DNA from: Salmonella enterica subsp. houtenae serovar Houten
Lineage (GTDB): Bacteria > Pseudomonadota > Gammaproteobacteria > Enterobacterales > Enterobacteriaceae
Direction: 5' to 3'
NCBI GenBank assembly: GCA_900478215.1
Contig: LS483478.1
Location: forward strand, 744,001 to 808,000
Length of the DNA stretch: 64,000 nt
Made by a program: the position numbers and the translations under genes. Shown one piece after another: positions 20,340-29,476 of this stretch; position 1 is the stretch's first letter; each line of letters starts with the position of its first letter. The notes beneath the pieces are model-generated. The model was not told the DNA's origin and did no database searches. It was given only the letters and a program-made list of their open reading frames with translations.

Positions 20340-21572
20340 ATGGCAAAGGTATCGCTGGAGAAAGATAAAATTAAATTTCTGCTGGTTGAAGGGGTGCATC
20401 AAAAGGCGCTGGAAAGCCTTCGTGCGGCAGGTTACACCAACATTGAATATCACAAGGGCGCGCTGGACGCTGAACAGTTGAAAGCGTCCATCCGCGATGC
20501 CCACTTCATCGGTTTGCGATCCCGTACTCATCTGACAGAGGAAGTGATTAACGCCGCAGAGAAGCTGGTGGCGATTGGCTGTTTTTGCATTGGCACCAAC
20601 CAGGTGAATTTAAATGCGGCGGCAAAACGCGGTATTCCGGTCTTTAACGCGCCATTCTCGAATACCCGTTCCGTGGCGGAGCTGGTGATTGGCGAGCTAT
20701 TGCTGCTGCTGCGCGGCGTACCGGAGGCGAACGCCAAAGCGCATCGCGGCGTATGGAATAAACTGGCGGCGGGGTCGTTCGAAGCGCGCGGTAAAAAGCT
20801 TGGCATTATCGGTTACGGCCATATTGGAACGCAGTTGGGTATTCTGGCGGAATCGCTGGGGATGCATGTCTATTTCTATGATATTGAAAATAAACTGCCG
20901 CTCGGTAATGCAACCCAGGTGCAGCACCTGTCTGAATTGCTGAATATGAGCGATGTGGTCAGTCTGCACGTCCCTGAAAACGCCTCCACCAAGAATATGA
21001 TGGGCGCGAAAGAGATAGCCCTGATGAAGCCCGGTTCGCTGCTGATTAACGCCGCGCGCGGTACGGTGGTGGATATCCCCGCGTTGTGCGACGCGCTGGC
21101 GACGAAACATCTGGCGGGGGCGGCTATCGACGTCTTCCCGACGGAACCAGCCACTAATAGCGATCCGTTTACCTCTCCGCTGTGCGAATTCGATAACGTG
21201 ATCCTGACGCCGCATATCGGCGGCTCGACGCAGGAGGCGCAAGAAAACATCGGTCTGGAAGTTGCAGGAAAACTGATTAAATATTCGGATAACGGCTCGA
21301 CGCTTTCCGCGGTGAATTTCCCGGAAGTGTCGCTGCCGCTGCACGGCGGTCGTCGCCTGATGCACATCCACGAAAACCGTCCGGGCGTATTGACCGCGCT
21401 TAACCAAATCTTTGCCGAGCAGGGCGTTAACATTGCCGCGCAGTATCTGCAAACCTCCGCCCGAATGGGGTATGTGGTGATTGATATAGAAGCCGATGGC
21501 GATGTGGCGGAGAAAGCGCTGCTGGCGATGAAGGCGATTCCGGGCACCATTCGCGCCCGTCTGCTGTACTGA
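20340..21572 (+). CDS. serA: D-3-phosphoglycerate dehydrogenase
   Basis: A 410-residue first enzyme of serine biosynthesis, oxidising 3-phosphoglycerate to phosphohydroxypyruvate with NAD. The Rossmann motif GYGHIGTQLG lies near residue 160; catalytic residues sit in NAARGTVVD (Arg), DVFPTEP (Glu) and LTPHIGGST (His). The C-terminal ACT domain from about residue 338 (IHENRPGVLTALNQ) is where serine feedback-inhibits. Upstream lies a CRP-like site. Downstream is a REP element, then the convergent fau gene. Confidence 0.97.
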   Translation: MAKVSLEKDKIKFLLVEGVHQKALESLRAAGYTNIEYHKGALDAEQLKASIRDAHFIGLRSRTHLTEEVINAAEKLVAIGCFCIGTNQVNLNAAAKRGIPVFNAPFSNTRSVAELVIGELLLLLRGVPEANAKAHRGVWNKLAAGSFEARGKKLGIIGYGHIGTQLGILAESLGMHVYFYDIENKLPLGNATQVQHLSELLNMSDVVSLHVPENASTKNMMGAKEIALMKPGSLLINAARGTVVDIPALCDALATKHLAGAAIDVFPTEPATNSDPFTSPLCEFDNVILTPHIGGSTQEAQENIGLEVAGKLIKYSDNGSTLSAVNFPEVSLPLHGGRRLMHIHENRPGVLTALNQIFAEQGVNIAAQYLQTSARMGYVVIDIEADGDVAEKALLAMKAIPGTIRARLLY

Positions 21573-21583
21573 TCGCCCGGCGT

Positions 21584-21614
21584 GCCCGGTGGCGCTAACG
21601 CTTACCGGGCCTAC
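21584..21614. repeat. REP element between serA and fau
   Basis: GCCCGGTGGCGCTAACG with its imperfect complement ending CCGGGCCTAC, a typical REP palindrome between convergent genes. The gap is only 78 bases; E. coli has the Sib small-RNA locus sibC here, and I see no such locus. Confidence 0.7.
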
Positions 21615-21650
21615 ACGAATTTTGAACCGTAGGCGGGTTAAGGCGTTACT

Positions 21651-22247
21651 TCACCATTCCCAGACTTTCGACGGCGTTACCACCGCAGGCAGCGGAATAT
21701 CCCACTCTTCAACCGGCAGCTTTTCCACTAACTGACAATCATGCGCGTAGCCGACTGGCGTCAGACCATAAGACTGCCAGTGTTGTAGCGTGCGATCATA
21801 AAAACCGCCGCCCATGCCTAAACGCTGCCCGTCTTCGTCAAACGCCACTAATGGCGTGACCAGCACATCCAGCTTTGACAGTGGCAATACGTCGCGTACA
21901 TTAAGCCGTGGCTCCTGGATCTTTAAGCGGTTGGTCACCAGCTCACTCTGCGGATGATAGTGCAGGAATAGTAGGTTGCCAGGGCTGAAGGGATGAAGAA
22001 CCGGAAGGTAGACGCGCTTGCCCGCTCGCCATAGCTGTTCTATCAGCGGCCGGGTGTCGAGTTCGCCATCAAAGGAGAGAAACGCGGCGACAGTGTGCGC
22101 CATCACGACGGGGGGAAAGCTGAGCATTCGGGCTGCGGCTTGCTGACCATATTGTTGTTGCTGATCGCAGGTAAGCGCACGGCGACGTTGCCGAATCATT
22201 CGTCGGATTTCTTGTCGTGATAGAGAGAGTTCGGGAAGTTGCGTCAT
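21651..22247 (-). CDS. fau: 5-formyltetrahydrofolate cyclo-ligase
   Basis: A 198-residue ATP-dependent enzyme converting 5-formyl-THF to 5,10-methenyl-THF, clearing an inhibitory folate. The nucleotide/Mg loop RLGMGGGFYDR and the LVAFDE strand are diagnostic. It lies directly downstream of the 6S RNA gene, the conserved ssrS-fau arrangement. The start is uncertain: MTQLPEL gives 198 residues, while the in-frame MIRQRRR 16 codons later gives the shorter form annotated in E. coli. Confidence 0.93.
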   Translation of the reverse strand: MTQLPELSLSRQEIRRMIRQRRRALTCDQQQQYGQQAAARMLSFPPVVMAHTVAAFLSFDGELDTRPLIEQLWRAGKRVYLPVLHPFSPGNLLFLHYHPQSELVTNRLKIQEPRLNVRDVLPLSKLDVLVTPLVAFDEDGQRLGMGGGFYDRTLQHWQSYGLTPVGYAHDCQLVEKLPVEEWDIPLPAVVTPSKVWEW

Positions 22248-22267
22248 GGCTGTCGCCAGTCAGAAGG

Positions 22268-22451
22268 GGAATCTCCGAGATGCCGCCGCAGGCTGTAACC
22301 CTTGAACCCTTGGTTCAAGGTGAATGTGTCGTCACAGTTTTAAGGCTTCTCGGACGAACCGAGCATGCTCACCAACCGCGGAGCGCCACATTCTTGTGGT
22401 ATGAAATATCGGCTCAGGGGACTGGCCCGCTTGCAAACATCTCAGAGAAAT
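22268..22451 (-). ncRNA. ssrS: 6S RNA
   Basis: A 184-base segment almost identical to E. coli 6S RNA, which mimics an open promoter and binds sigma-70 RNA polymerase in stationary phase. The 5' end (ATTTCTCTGAGATG on the - strand) pairs with the 3' end (CATCTCGGAGATTCC) to form the closing stem, and the internal GAACC/GGTTC helix is kept. It lies between zapA and fau, the conserved place. Boundaries are set by comparison from memory and are good to a few bases. Confidence 0.95.
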
Positions 22452-22492
22452 TCTGTTTTCACAATCACTTTACCATAGTAAAGCGAAAAGTG

Positions 22493-22888
<396 letters not shown>

Positions 22889-22988
22889 CTATAGCTACCC
22901 TGATGTGAAGATACAAGCCCTTTTCTGGTTCACCAGGGTCCAAAGTGGTAGCATATCATGAATATCCTCCCTTTGATGACGAATGCTT

Positions 22989-23567
22989 ATGTCTATACAG
23001 AACGAAATGCCTGGTTACAACGAAATAAACCAGTTTTTGAATCAACAAGGGGCCGGTCTGACCCCGGCTGAAATGCATGGTTTAATCAGCGGGATGATTT
23101 GCGGCGGCAACAACGACAGCTCATGGCAGCCGCTGCTTCACGACCTGACGAACGAAGGTTTGGCCTTCGGGCATGAGCTTGCTCAGGCGCTGCGTAAAAT
23201 GCACGCGGCGACCAGCGATGCGCTGGAAGACGACGGTTTTCTTTTTCAGCTTTATCTGCCTGAAGGCGATGATGTCAGCGTGTTTGATCGCGCGGATGCG
23301 CTGGCCGGATGGGTTAACCACTTTCTGCTTGGCCTCGGCGTAACGCAGCCTAAACTTGATAAAGTCACCGACGAAACGGGTGAAGCGATCGATGACCTGC
23401 GTAATATTGCGCAGCTTGGCTATGATGAGAGCGAAGATCAGGAAGAGCTGGAGATGTCGCTCGAAGAGATCATCGAATATGTCCGTGTTGCGGCGCTGTT
23501 ATGTCATGACACTTTCACGCGCCAACAGCCGACTGCGCCGGAAGTGCGTAAACCGACGCTACACTAA
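22989..23567 (+). CDS. ygfB: UPF0149 family protein YgfB
   Basis: A 192-residue acidic cytosolic protein of the UPF0149 (YgfB/YecA) family. The pattern [17 protein letters not shown] and [15 protein letters not shown] are family-defining. A Pseudomonas homologue acts as an anti-activator of a programmed lysis regulator; the enterobacterial role is not settled. The start MSIQNEM is preferred over the in-frame ATG six bases earlier by comparison with E. coli. It leads ygfB-pepP-ubiH-ubiI. Confidence 0.9.
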   Translation: MSIQNEMPGYNEINQFLNQQGAGLTPAEMHGLISGMICGGNNDSSWQPLLHDLTNEGLAFGHELAQALRKMHAATSDALEDDGFLFQLYLPEGDDVSVFDRADALAGWVNHFLLGLGVTQPKLDKVTDETGEAIDDLRNIAQLGYDESEDQEELEMSLEEIIEYVRVAALLCHDTFTRQQPTAPEVRKPTLH

Positions 23568-23593
23568 GAACAAAACGAAATGGAGGCCATGTC

Positions 23594-24910
23594 ATGACTC
23601 AGCAGGAATACCAACGCCGTCGCCAGGCGTTACTGGCGCAAATGCAGCCCGGCAGCGCCGCGCTGATCTTTGCCGCGCCGGAGGCGACGCGCAGCGCAGA
23701 CAGTGAATATCCGTATCGTCAGAGTAGCGACTTCTGGTATTTCACCGGTTTTAACGAACCGGAAGCCGTGCTGGTACTGATTAAGAGTGATGACACCCAC
23801 AACCACAGCGTTTTGTTCAACCGCGTTCGCGACCTGACGGCGGAAATCTGGTTTGGTCGCCGTTTAGGGCAGGATGCCGCGCCGGAAAAACTGGGCGTTG
23901 ACCGGGCGCTGGCGTTTAGCGAAATCAACCAGCAACTCTTTCAGTTGCTTAACGGTCTGGACGTGGTGTACCACGCGCAGGGCCAATATGCATATGCCGA
24001 CGAGATTGTTCTGGCGGCGCTGGAGAAGTTGCGTAAAGGCTCACGTCAGAATCTGACCGCGCCGGCCACCCTAACCGACTGGCGACCAGTCGTTCATGAG
24101 ATGCGTCTGTTCAAATCGCCGGAAGAGATTGCTGTCATGCGCCGCGCCGGGGAAATCAGCGCGTTGGCGCATATCCGTGCGATGGAAAAATGCCGTCCGG
24201 GGATGTTTGAGTATCAGCTGGAGGGTGAGATTCACCACGAATTTAATCGCCACGGCGCGCGCTATCCCTCCTATAACACCATTGTCGGCAGCGGCGAAAA
24301 TGGCTGTATCCTGCATTACACTGAAAACGAAAGTGAAATGCGCGATGGCGATTTAGTGCTTATCGACGCGGGCTGTGAATACAAAGGTTACGCGGGCGAC
24401 ATCACGCGTACTTTCCCGGTGAATGGCAAATTCACGCCGGCTCAGCGTGAAATTTATGACATCGTTCTGGAATCGCTGGAGACCAGTCTGCGCCTGTTCC
24501 GTCCAGGTACCTCCATTCAGGAAGTGACCGGCGAAGTGGTGCGCATCATGATCACCGGGCTGGTGAAGCTGGGGATTTTACGAGGAGAGGTCGATCAACT
24601 GGTTACTGAAAACGCGCATCGTCCTTTCTTTATGCATGGCTTGAGCCACTGGCTGGGGCTGGATGTTCACGATGTTGGCGTTTATGGGCCGGATCGCTCC
24701 CGCATCCTGGAGCCGGGCATGGTGCTGACCGTAGAGCCAGGCCTCTATATCGCGCCGGATGCCGACGTGCCGGAAGCGTATCGCGGCATTGGCGTTCGAA
24801 TTGAAGATGACATTGTCATTACCGAAACCGGTAATGAAAACCTGACCGCTGGCGTTGTGAAGAAGGCGGATGACATTGAAGCGTTAATGGCGGCGGCGCG
24901 ACAGCAATGA
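23594..24910 (+). CDS. pepP: Xaa-Pro aminopeptidase P
   Basis: A 438-residue metallopeptidase that removes N-terminal residues linked to proline. After an N-terminal creatinase-like domain (about 1-170), the pita-bread domain carries the metal ligands in LIDAGCEYKGYAGDITRT (two Asp), HGLSHWLGLDVHD (His), VEPGLY (Glu) and IRIED-type VRIEDD (Glu). GGAGG precedes the ATG. The stop overlaps the ubiH start (ATGA), so translation is coupled. Confidence 0.96.
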   Translation: MTQQEYQRRRQALLAQMQPGSAALIFAAPEATRSADSEYPYRQSSDFWYFTGFNEPEAVLVLIKSDDTHNHSVLFNRVRDLTAEIWFGRRLGQDAAPEKLGVDRALAFSEINQQLFQLLNGLDVVYHAQGQYAYADEIVLAALEKLRKGSRQNLTAPATLTDWRPVVHEMRLFKSPEEIAVMRRAGEISALAHIRAMEKCRPGMFEYQLEGEIHHEFNRHGARYPSYNTIVGSGENGCILHYTENESEMRDGDLVLIDAGCEYKGYAGDITRTFPVNGKFTPAQREIYDIVLESLETSLRLFRPGTSIQEVTGEVVRIMITGLVKLGILRGEVDQLVTENAHRPFFMHGLSHWLGLDVHDVGVYGPDRSRILEPGMVLTVEPGLYIAPDADVPEAYRGIGVRIEDDIVITETGNENLTAGVVKKADDIEALMAAARQQ

Positions 24911-26085
24911 GCGTCATTATCGTTGGCGGCGGCATGGCAGGCGCGACGCTGGCGCTGGCTATCTCTCAGTTCAGTCATGGGACGTTGCCGGTACATCTGA
25001 TTGAAGCGAAAGCGCCTGAAGCCGACGGTCATCCCGGCTTTGACGCCAGAGCGATTGCGCTGGCGGCGGGGACTTGCCAGCAACTGGCGCGAATTGGCGT
25101 CTGGCAGGCGATTTCCGATTGCGCAACGGCAATCAATACCGTACACGTCAGCGATCGCGGACATGCCGGATTTGTGACTCTCGACGCGCAGGATTACAGC
25201 CTGGCTGCGTTGGGTCACGTTGCGGAGCTGCATGATATCGGGCTGCGTCTGTTTGCGCTCTTGCGTAAAGCGCCGGGCGTTACGCTGCACTGCCCGGAGC
25301 GCGTAGCCAGCGTGTCGCGTACCCAGCAGCAGGTTAACGTCACTCTGGAAAACGGCAATGTGATAACTGGCAGCGTTCTGGTGGCGGCTGACGGTACCCA
25401 CTCCGCGCTGGCATCAGCCTGCGGCGTTGACTGGCGTCAGGAGCCTTATGAACAGTTAGCGGTGATAGCGAATGTCGCGACCGCTATCCCGCATCAGGGA
25501 CGCGCCTTTGAACGTTTTACCCCCCATGGCCCGCTGGCGATGTTGCCGATGTCGCACGGCCGATGTTCGCTGGTTTGGTGTCACCCGCTCGACCAGCGCG
25601 ATGAGGTGCTGAGCTGGTCTGACGCGCAGTTCTGTTATGCGTTGCAGGCCGCGTTCGGCTGGCGGCTGGGGCGAATTACCCAGGCGGGTAAGCGCAGCGC
25701 GTATCCGCTTGCTCTTACTGCGGCGGCGAAAGCGTTTACTCACCGAACTGTCGTGGTCGGCAATGCGGCGCAGACGTTGCATCCTATCGCCGGACAAGGG
25801 TTTAATCTCGGTCTGCGCGATGTCATGAGTCTGGCGGAAACGCTGGTCGCGGCACAGAATGCGGGCGAGGATATTGGCGCCTGGCACGTGTTATCGCGCT
25901 ATCAGCAGCGTCGTCAGGTTGACCGGGATACGACGATTGGCGTAACGAACAGTCTGGTCCATCTGTTTGCAAATCGTTGGGCGCCGCTGGTTATTGGGCG
26001 CAATATCGGTTTAATGGCGATGGAGTTATTACCGCCTGCGCGCGATGCGTTGGCACAGCGTACGCTTGGCTGGGTCGCGCGATAA
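24907..26085 (+). CDS. ubiH: 2-octaprenyl-6-methoxyphenol hydroxylase
   Basis: A 392-residue FAD monooxygenase that hydroxylates the ubiquinone ring. The FAD dinucleotide motif GGGMAGATLALA is at residues 6-17, the DG motif follows VAADGTHSA, and the second FAD motif is NAAQTLHPIAGQGFNLGLRD. It overlaps pepP by four bases and belongs to the same operon; ubiI, a paralogue for another ring position, follows after a REP element. Confidence 0.95.
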   Translation: MSVIIVGGGMAGATLALAISQFSHGTLPVHLIEAKAPEADGHPGFDARAIALAAGTCQQLARIGVWQAISDCATAINTVHVSDRGHAGFVTLDAQDYSLAALGHVAELHDIGLRLFALLRKAPGVTLHCPERVASVSRTQQQVNVTLENGNVITGSVLVAADGTHSALASACGVDWRQEPYEQLAVIANVATAIPHQGRAFERFTPHGPLAMLPMSHGRCSLVWCHPLDQRDEVLSWSDAQFCYALQAAFGWRLGRITQAGKRSAYPLALTAAAKAFTHRTVVVGNAAQTLHPIAGQGFNLGLRDVMSLAETLVAAQNAGEDIGAWHVLSRYQQRRQVDRDTTIGVTNSLVHLFANRWAPLVIGRNIGLMAMELLPPARDALAQRTLGWVAR

Positions 26086-26096
26086 GTTAACCGTAA

Positions 26097-26153
26097 GCCG
26101 CCATCCGGCAGGAGCTGTACAAGGCCTGATGGCGTTTCGCTTATCAGACCTAC
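26097..26153. repeat. REP/BIME element between ubiH and ubiI
   Basis: Two REP-like palindromic pieces: AAGCCGCCATCCGGCAGG and GCCTGATGGCG...CTTATCAGACCTAC. They lie inside the operon and could trim downstream mRNA levels. Confidence 0.65.
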
Positions 26154-26182
26154 GAAAGGCGTCATTTGACCAGGAGTAAATA

Positions 26183-27385
26183 GTGCAAAGTGTTGATGTA
26201 GCAATAGTTGGCGGAGGCATGGTGGGACTGGCTGTCGCCTGCGGCTTGCAGGGGAGCGGTTTGCGCGTTGCGGTACTGGATCACGTTGTCCCCCAGCCGT
26301 TGGCGAACGATGTGCCGCCTCAGCTTCGGGTGTCGGCGATTAATGCCGCCAGCGAAAAACTGCTTACCCGTCTTGGCGTATGGTCAAACATTGTGGCGCG
26401 GCGGGCAAGTTGCTACCACGGTATGGAAGTCTGGGATAAAGACAGCTTTGGCCGTATTACGTTTGATGACGCAAGCATGGGATATAGCCATCTGGGGCAT
26501 ATTGTTGAAAACAGCGTCATTCACTACGCACTGTGGCAAAAAGCGCAGCAAGCAGCGGATATCACCTTAATGGCGCCAGCGGAGTTACAGCAGGTCGCCT
26601 GGGGAGAGAACGATGCCTTCCTGACCTTAAAAGACGGCGCGATGTTAACCGCGCGTCTGGTGATTGCCGCGGATGGCGCCAACTCCTGGCTGCGTAACAA
26701 AGCGGATATTCCCTTAACCTTCTGGGACTACCGACACCATGCGCTGGTAGCGACTATCCGCACCGAAGAGCCACATGGCGCGGTTGCTCGCCAGGTGTTT
26801 CATGGTGAAGGTATTCTGGCGTTTTTGCCGTTAAGCGATCCGCATCTATGTTCTATTGTCTGGTCGCTTTCTCCGCAGGATGCGGAGCGTATGCAACAGA
26901 GCGGCGACGAGGCGTTTAACCAGGCGTTGACTATCGCCTTCGATAATCGGCTGGGCTTATGCCGTGTGGAAAGCGAACGACAGGTTTTTCCGCTGACGGG
27001 CCGCTATGCTCGCCAGTTTGCCGCGCATCGTCTGGCGCTGGTCGGCGATGCTGCGCACACCATCCATCCGCTGGCAGGACAAGGCGTCAACCTCGGCTTT
27101 ATGGACGCGGCCGAACTGGTGGACGATCTGCGCCGGCTTCAGCGCCAGGGCAAAGACATTGGCCAACATCTTTATCTTCGTCGTTATGAGCGTAGCCGTA
27201 AACATAGCGCGGCGATGATGCTTGCCGGGATGCAAGGTTTTCGTGACCTGTTTGCCGGAGAAAACCCGGCGAAAAAATTGCTGCGCGACATCGGGCTGAA
27301 ACTGGTCGATACGCTCCCCGGCGTCAAACCCCAACTGCTTCGCCAGGCGATGGGACTAAACGACCTTCCGCAATGGCTTCGTTAA
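26183..27385 (+). CDS. ubiI: 2-octaprenylphenol hydroxylase (VisC)
   Basis: A 400-residue FAD-dependent hydroxylase for the C5 position of the ubiquinone ring, paralogous to UbiH. GGGMVGLAVACGLQGSG (residues 9-25) binds the ADP part of FAD, IAADGANSWLR is the DG motif and GDAAHTIHPLAGQGVNLGF the second FAD motif. The translation starts with GTG after CCAGGAG. It ends the pepP-ubiH-ubiI operon; the long gcvT leader follows. Confidence 0.95.
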   Translation: MQSVDVAIVGGGMVGLAVACGLQGSGLRVAVLDHVVPQPLANDVPPQLRVSAINAASEKLLTRLGVWSNIVARRASCYHGMEVWDKDSFGRITFDDASMGYSHLGHIVENSVIHYALWQKAQQAADITLMAPAELQQVAWGENDAFLTLKDGAMLTARLVIAADGANSWLRNKADIPLTFWDYRHHALVATIRTEEPHGAVARQVFHGEGILAFLPLSDPHLCSIVWSLSPQDAERMQQSGDEAFNQALTIAFDNRLGLCRVESERQVFPLTGRYARQFAAHRLALVGDAAHTIHPLAGQGVNLGFMDAAELVDDLRRLQRQGKDIGQHLYLRRYERSRKHSAAMMLAGMQGFRDLFAGENPAKKLLRDIGLKLVDTLPGVKPQLLRQAMGLNDLPQWLR

Positions 27386-27839
27386 GCGTCTGACTGCACG
27401 CCGGCAAGAGTTTGAAACCCGTCACACTTTGCTTTCCCGGCCATCGCGCCGGGGGGCTATCCTCATTTGAAATAATCTAATTTCACCGCTTATTTCGCAT
27501 TATATTTTCTAATGCTACTATTTTTGGCGAACGCGACTTTCGACATTTTTTCCGCATTTAATATTAATTCATGTCGGGGTAAATCGTATCAGCCTCCTTT
27601 TTATGGCGGTCATTTATCGTGATAGTGGTTTTTTGTGCTGATAGGGTTTTGGCGTTTTTTAGTCATAAGCTAATGTGATGGTAAATTCAGCCTTATGGTT
27701 TAGCGTCCGGTTCGGTGGTAAGTTCAGGAGCAAGAGAACGTTTGCGTCGGCGCAGGAAAAAGGGCGTCGATGCCAGGTTTCGTGGCGAAGATTTCCCATG
27801 AAAATGGTTGTTAGCCCCCGCTAATTCAACGAGGAAAAG
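27386..27839. promoter_or_regulatory. Long gcvTHP control region
   Basis: A 454-base, AT-rich non-coding region upstream of gcvT. It contains three CTAAT pentamers (27477-27481, 27509-27513, 27670-27674) like those bound by GcvA, spaced as two distal and one proximal copy, and a PurR-like operator, listed separately. Lrp also acts on this leader in E. coli, but its site is too degenerate to place by eye. Confidence 0.6.
27732..27747 (-). promoter_or_regulatory. PurR-like operator upstream of gcvT
   Basis: On the - strand ACGCAAACGTTCTCTT matches the PurR consensus ACGCAAACGTTTNCNT in 14 or so positions. PurR represses gcvTHP in E. coli, which links purine supply to one-carbon production. Confidence 0.65.
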
Positions 27840-28934
27840 ATGGCCCAACAGACGCCTTTGTACGAACAACACACGCTATGCGGCGCCCGCATGGTCGATT
27901 TTCATGGCTGGATGATGCCCCTGCATTACGGCTCCCAGCTTGATGAACACCACGCTGTGCGCACCGATGCCGGGATGTTTGATGTATCGCATATGACCAT
28001 TGTCGATCTTCATGGTAGCCGCACACGAGAGTTTCTACGTTATCTGCTGGCCAACGACGTGGCGAAGCTGACCATCACCGGCAAAGCGCTTTATTCCGGT
28101 ATGCTCAATGCCTCGGGCGGGGTGATTGATGACCTCATCGTCTACTACTTCACTGAAGATTTCTTCCGTCTCGTTGTTAACTCCGCCACCCGCGAAAAAG
28201 ACCTCTCCTGGATTACCCAACACGCTGAACCTTATGCCATCGACATCACCGTTCGTGACGACCTGTCGCTGATTGCGGTACAGGGGCCGAATGCGCAGGA
28301 AAAAGCGGCGACGCTGTTTACCGAGGCGCAGCGTAACGCGGTAAAAGGGATGAAGCCGTTCTTCGGCGTACAGGCGGGCGATCTGTTTATTGCCACCACC
28401 GGTTATACCGGCGAAGCGGGTTATGAAATCGCCATGCCGAATGAAAAAGCGGCGGATTTCTGGCGTGCGCTGATGGAGGTGGGTGTGAAGCCGTGCGGTC
28501 TTGGCGCGCGCGACACGCTGCGTCTGGAAGCAGGCATGAACCTGTACGGTCAGGAGATGGATGAAGGTATCTCTCCGCTGGCGGCCAACATGGGCTGGAC
28601 TATCGCCTGGGAGCCGACGGATCGCGACTTTATTGGCCGTGAGGCGCTGGAGATGCAGCGTGAAAAAGGCCATGAGCAGCTTGTCGGTCTGGTGATGACC
28701 GAGAAAGGCGTATTGCGTAATGAACTGCCGGTGCGTTTTACCGATGCGCAGGGCAATCAGCAAGAAGGCATTATCACCAGTGGAACGTTTTCCCCAACGT
28801 TGGGCTACAGCATTGCGTTGGCGCGCGTTCCGGCGGGCATCGGCGAGACGGCGATTGTACAAATTCGTAACCGTGAAATGCCGGTAAAAGTGACTAAACC
28901 TGTTTTTGTGCGTAACGGCAAAGCCGTCGCGTGA
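27840..28934 (+). CDS. gcvT: Glycine cleavage system T protein (aminomethyltransferase)
   Basis: A 364-residue tetrahydrofolate-dependent enzyme that releases ammonia and passes the methylene group from the lipoyl arm of GcvH to [18 protein letters not shown] and [13 protein letters not shown] start the folate-binding domain; [10 protein letters not shown] and [17 protein letters not shown] are conserved patches. GAGGAAAAG precedes the ATG. It is the first gene of gcvTHP, under the long leader described above. Confidence 0.97.
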   Translation: MAQQTPLYEQHTLCGARMVDFHGWMMPLHYGSQLDEHHAVRTDAGMFDVSHMTIVDLHGSRTREFLRYLLANDVAKLTITGKALYSGMLNASGGVIDDLIVYYFTEDFFRLVVNSATREKDLSWITQHAEPYAIDITVRDDLSLIAVQGPNAQEKAATLFTEAQRNAVKGMKPFFGVQAGDLFIATTGYTGEAGYEIAMPNEKAADFWRALMEVGVKPCGLGARDTLRLEAGMNLYGQEMDEGISPLAANMGWTIAWEPTDRDFIGREALEMQREKGHEQLVGLVMTEKGVLRNELPVRFTDAQGNQQEGIITSGTFSPTLGYSIALARVPAGIGETAIVQIRNREMPVKVTKPVFVRNGKAVA

Positions 28935-28959
28935 TTCATCCTTTTTTGGAGATTGATTG

Positions 28960-29349
28960 ATGAGCAACGTACCCGCAGAACTGAAATACAGCAAAGAACA
29001 CGAATGGTTGCGTAAAGAAGCTGACGGCACTTACACCGTTGGCATTACTGAACACGCTCAGGAGCTGTTGGGCGATATGGTTTTTGTTGATCTGCCGGAA
29101 GTCGGTGCGACTGTAAGCGCGGGCGACGACTGCGCCGTGGCGGAGTCCGTAAAAGCGGCGTCCGACATTTATGCGCCGGTAAGCGGCGAGATCGTGGCGG
29201 TAAACGATGTGCTGAGCGACTCCCCGGAGCTGGTCAACAGCGAGCCGTATGCCGGCGGCTGGATCTTTAAAATCAAAGCCAGCAATGAAAGCGAGCTGGA
29301 GTCCCTGCTGGATGCCACCGCGTACGAGGCATTACTGGAAGACGAATAA
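28960..29349 (+). CDS. gcvH: Glycine cleavage system H protein
   Basis: A 129-residue lipoyl carrier that shuttles the aminomethyl group between GcvP, GcvT and the L protein. The lipoylated lysine is K65 in AESVKAASD, within the family hairpin. The ATG at 28960 gives the E. coli length; the in-frame TTG just before it is unlikely because it crowds the GGAG site. It lies 25 bases after gcvT. Confidence 0.97.
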   Translation: MSNVPAELKYSKEHEWLRKEADGTYTVGITEHAQELLGDMVFVDLPEVGATVSAGDDCAVAESVKAASDIYAPVSGEIVAVNDVLSDSPELVNSEPYAGGWIFKIKASNESELESLLDATAYEALLEDE

Positions 29350-29354
29350 GATTG

Positions 29355-29425
29355 TGCCGGATAACACTGCGTTTATCCGGCCTACGGTTTTATCCAGGCC
29401 CGGTAAGCGTCAGCGCCACCGGGCA
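29355..29425. repeat. REP/BIME between gcvH and gcvP
   Basis: Two adjoining palindromes, TGCCGGATAACACTG...TTATCCGGCCTAC and GGCCCGGTAAGCG...CGCCACCGGGCA, inside the gcvTHP operon. Such elements often stabilise upstream mRNA, which would favour gcvH output. Confidence 0.7.
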
Positions 29426-29476
29426 ATTGAGTTAGAGACAATCACGATTCACTGCACGTTTCAGGAACCATCGCCC

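Noticed and set aside
21573..21650. sibC/ibsC-type antitoxin RNA and toxin between serA and fau
   Set aside because: The gap is only 78 bases and is filled by a REP element; no short hydrophobic toxin frame is present.
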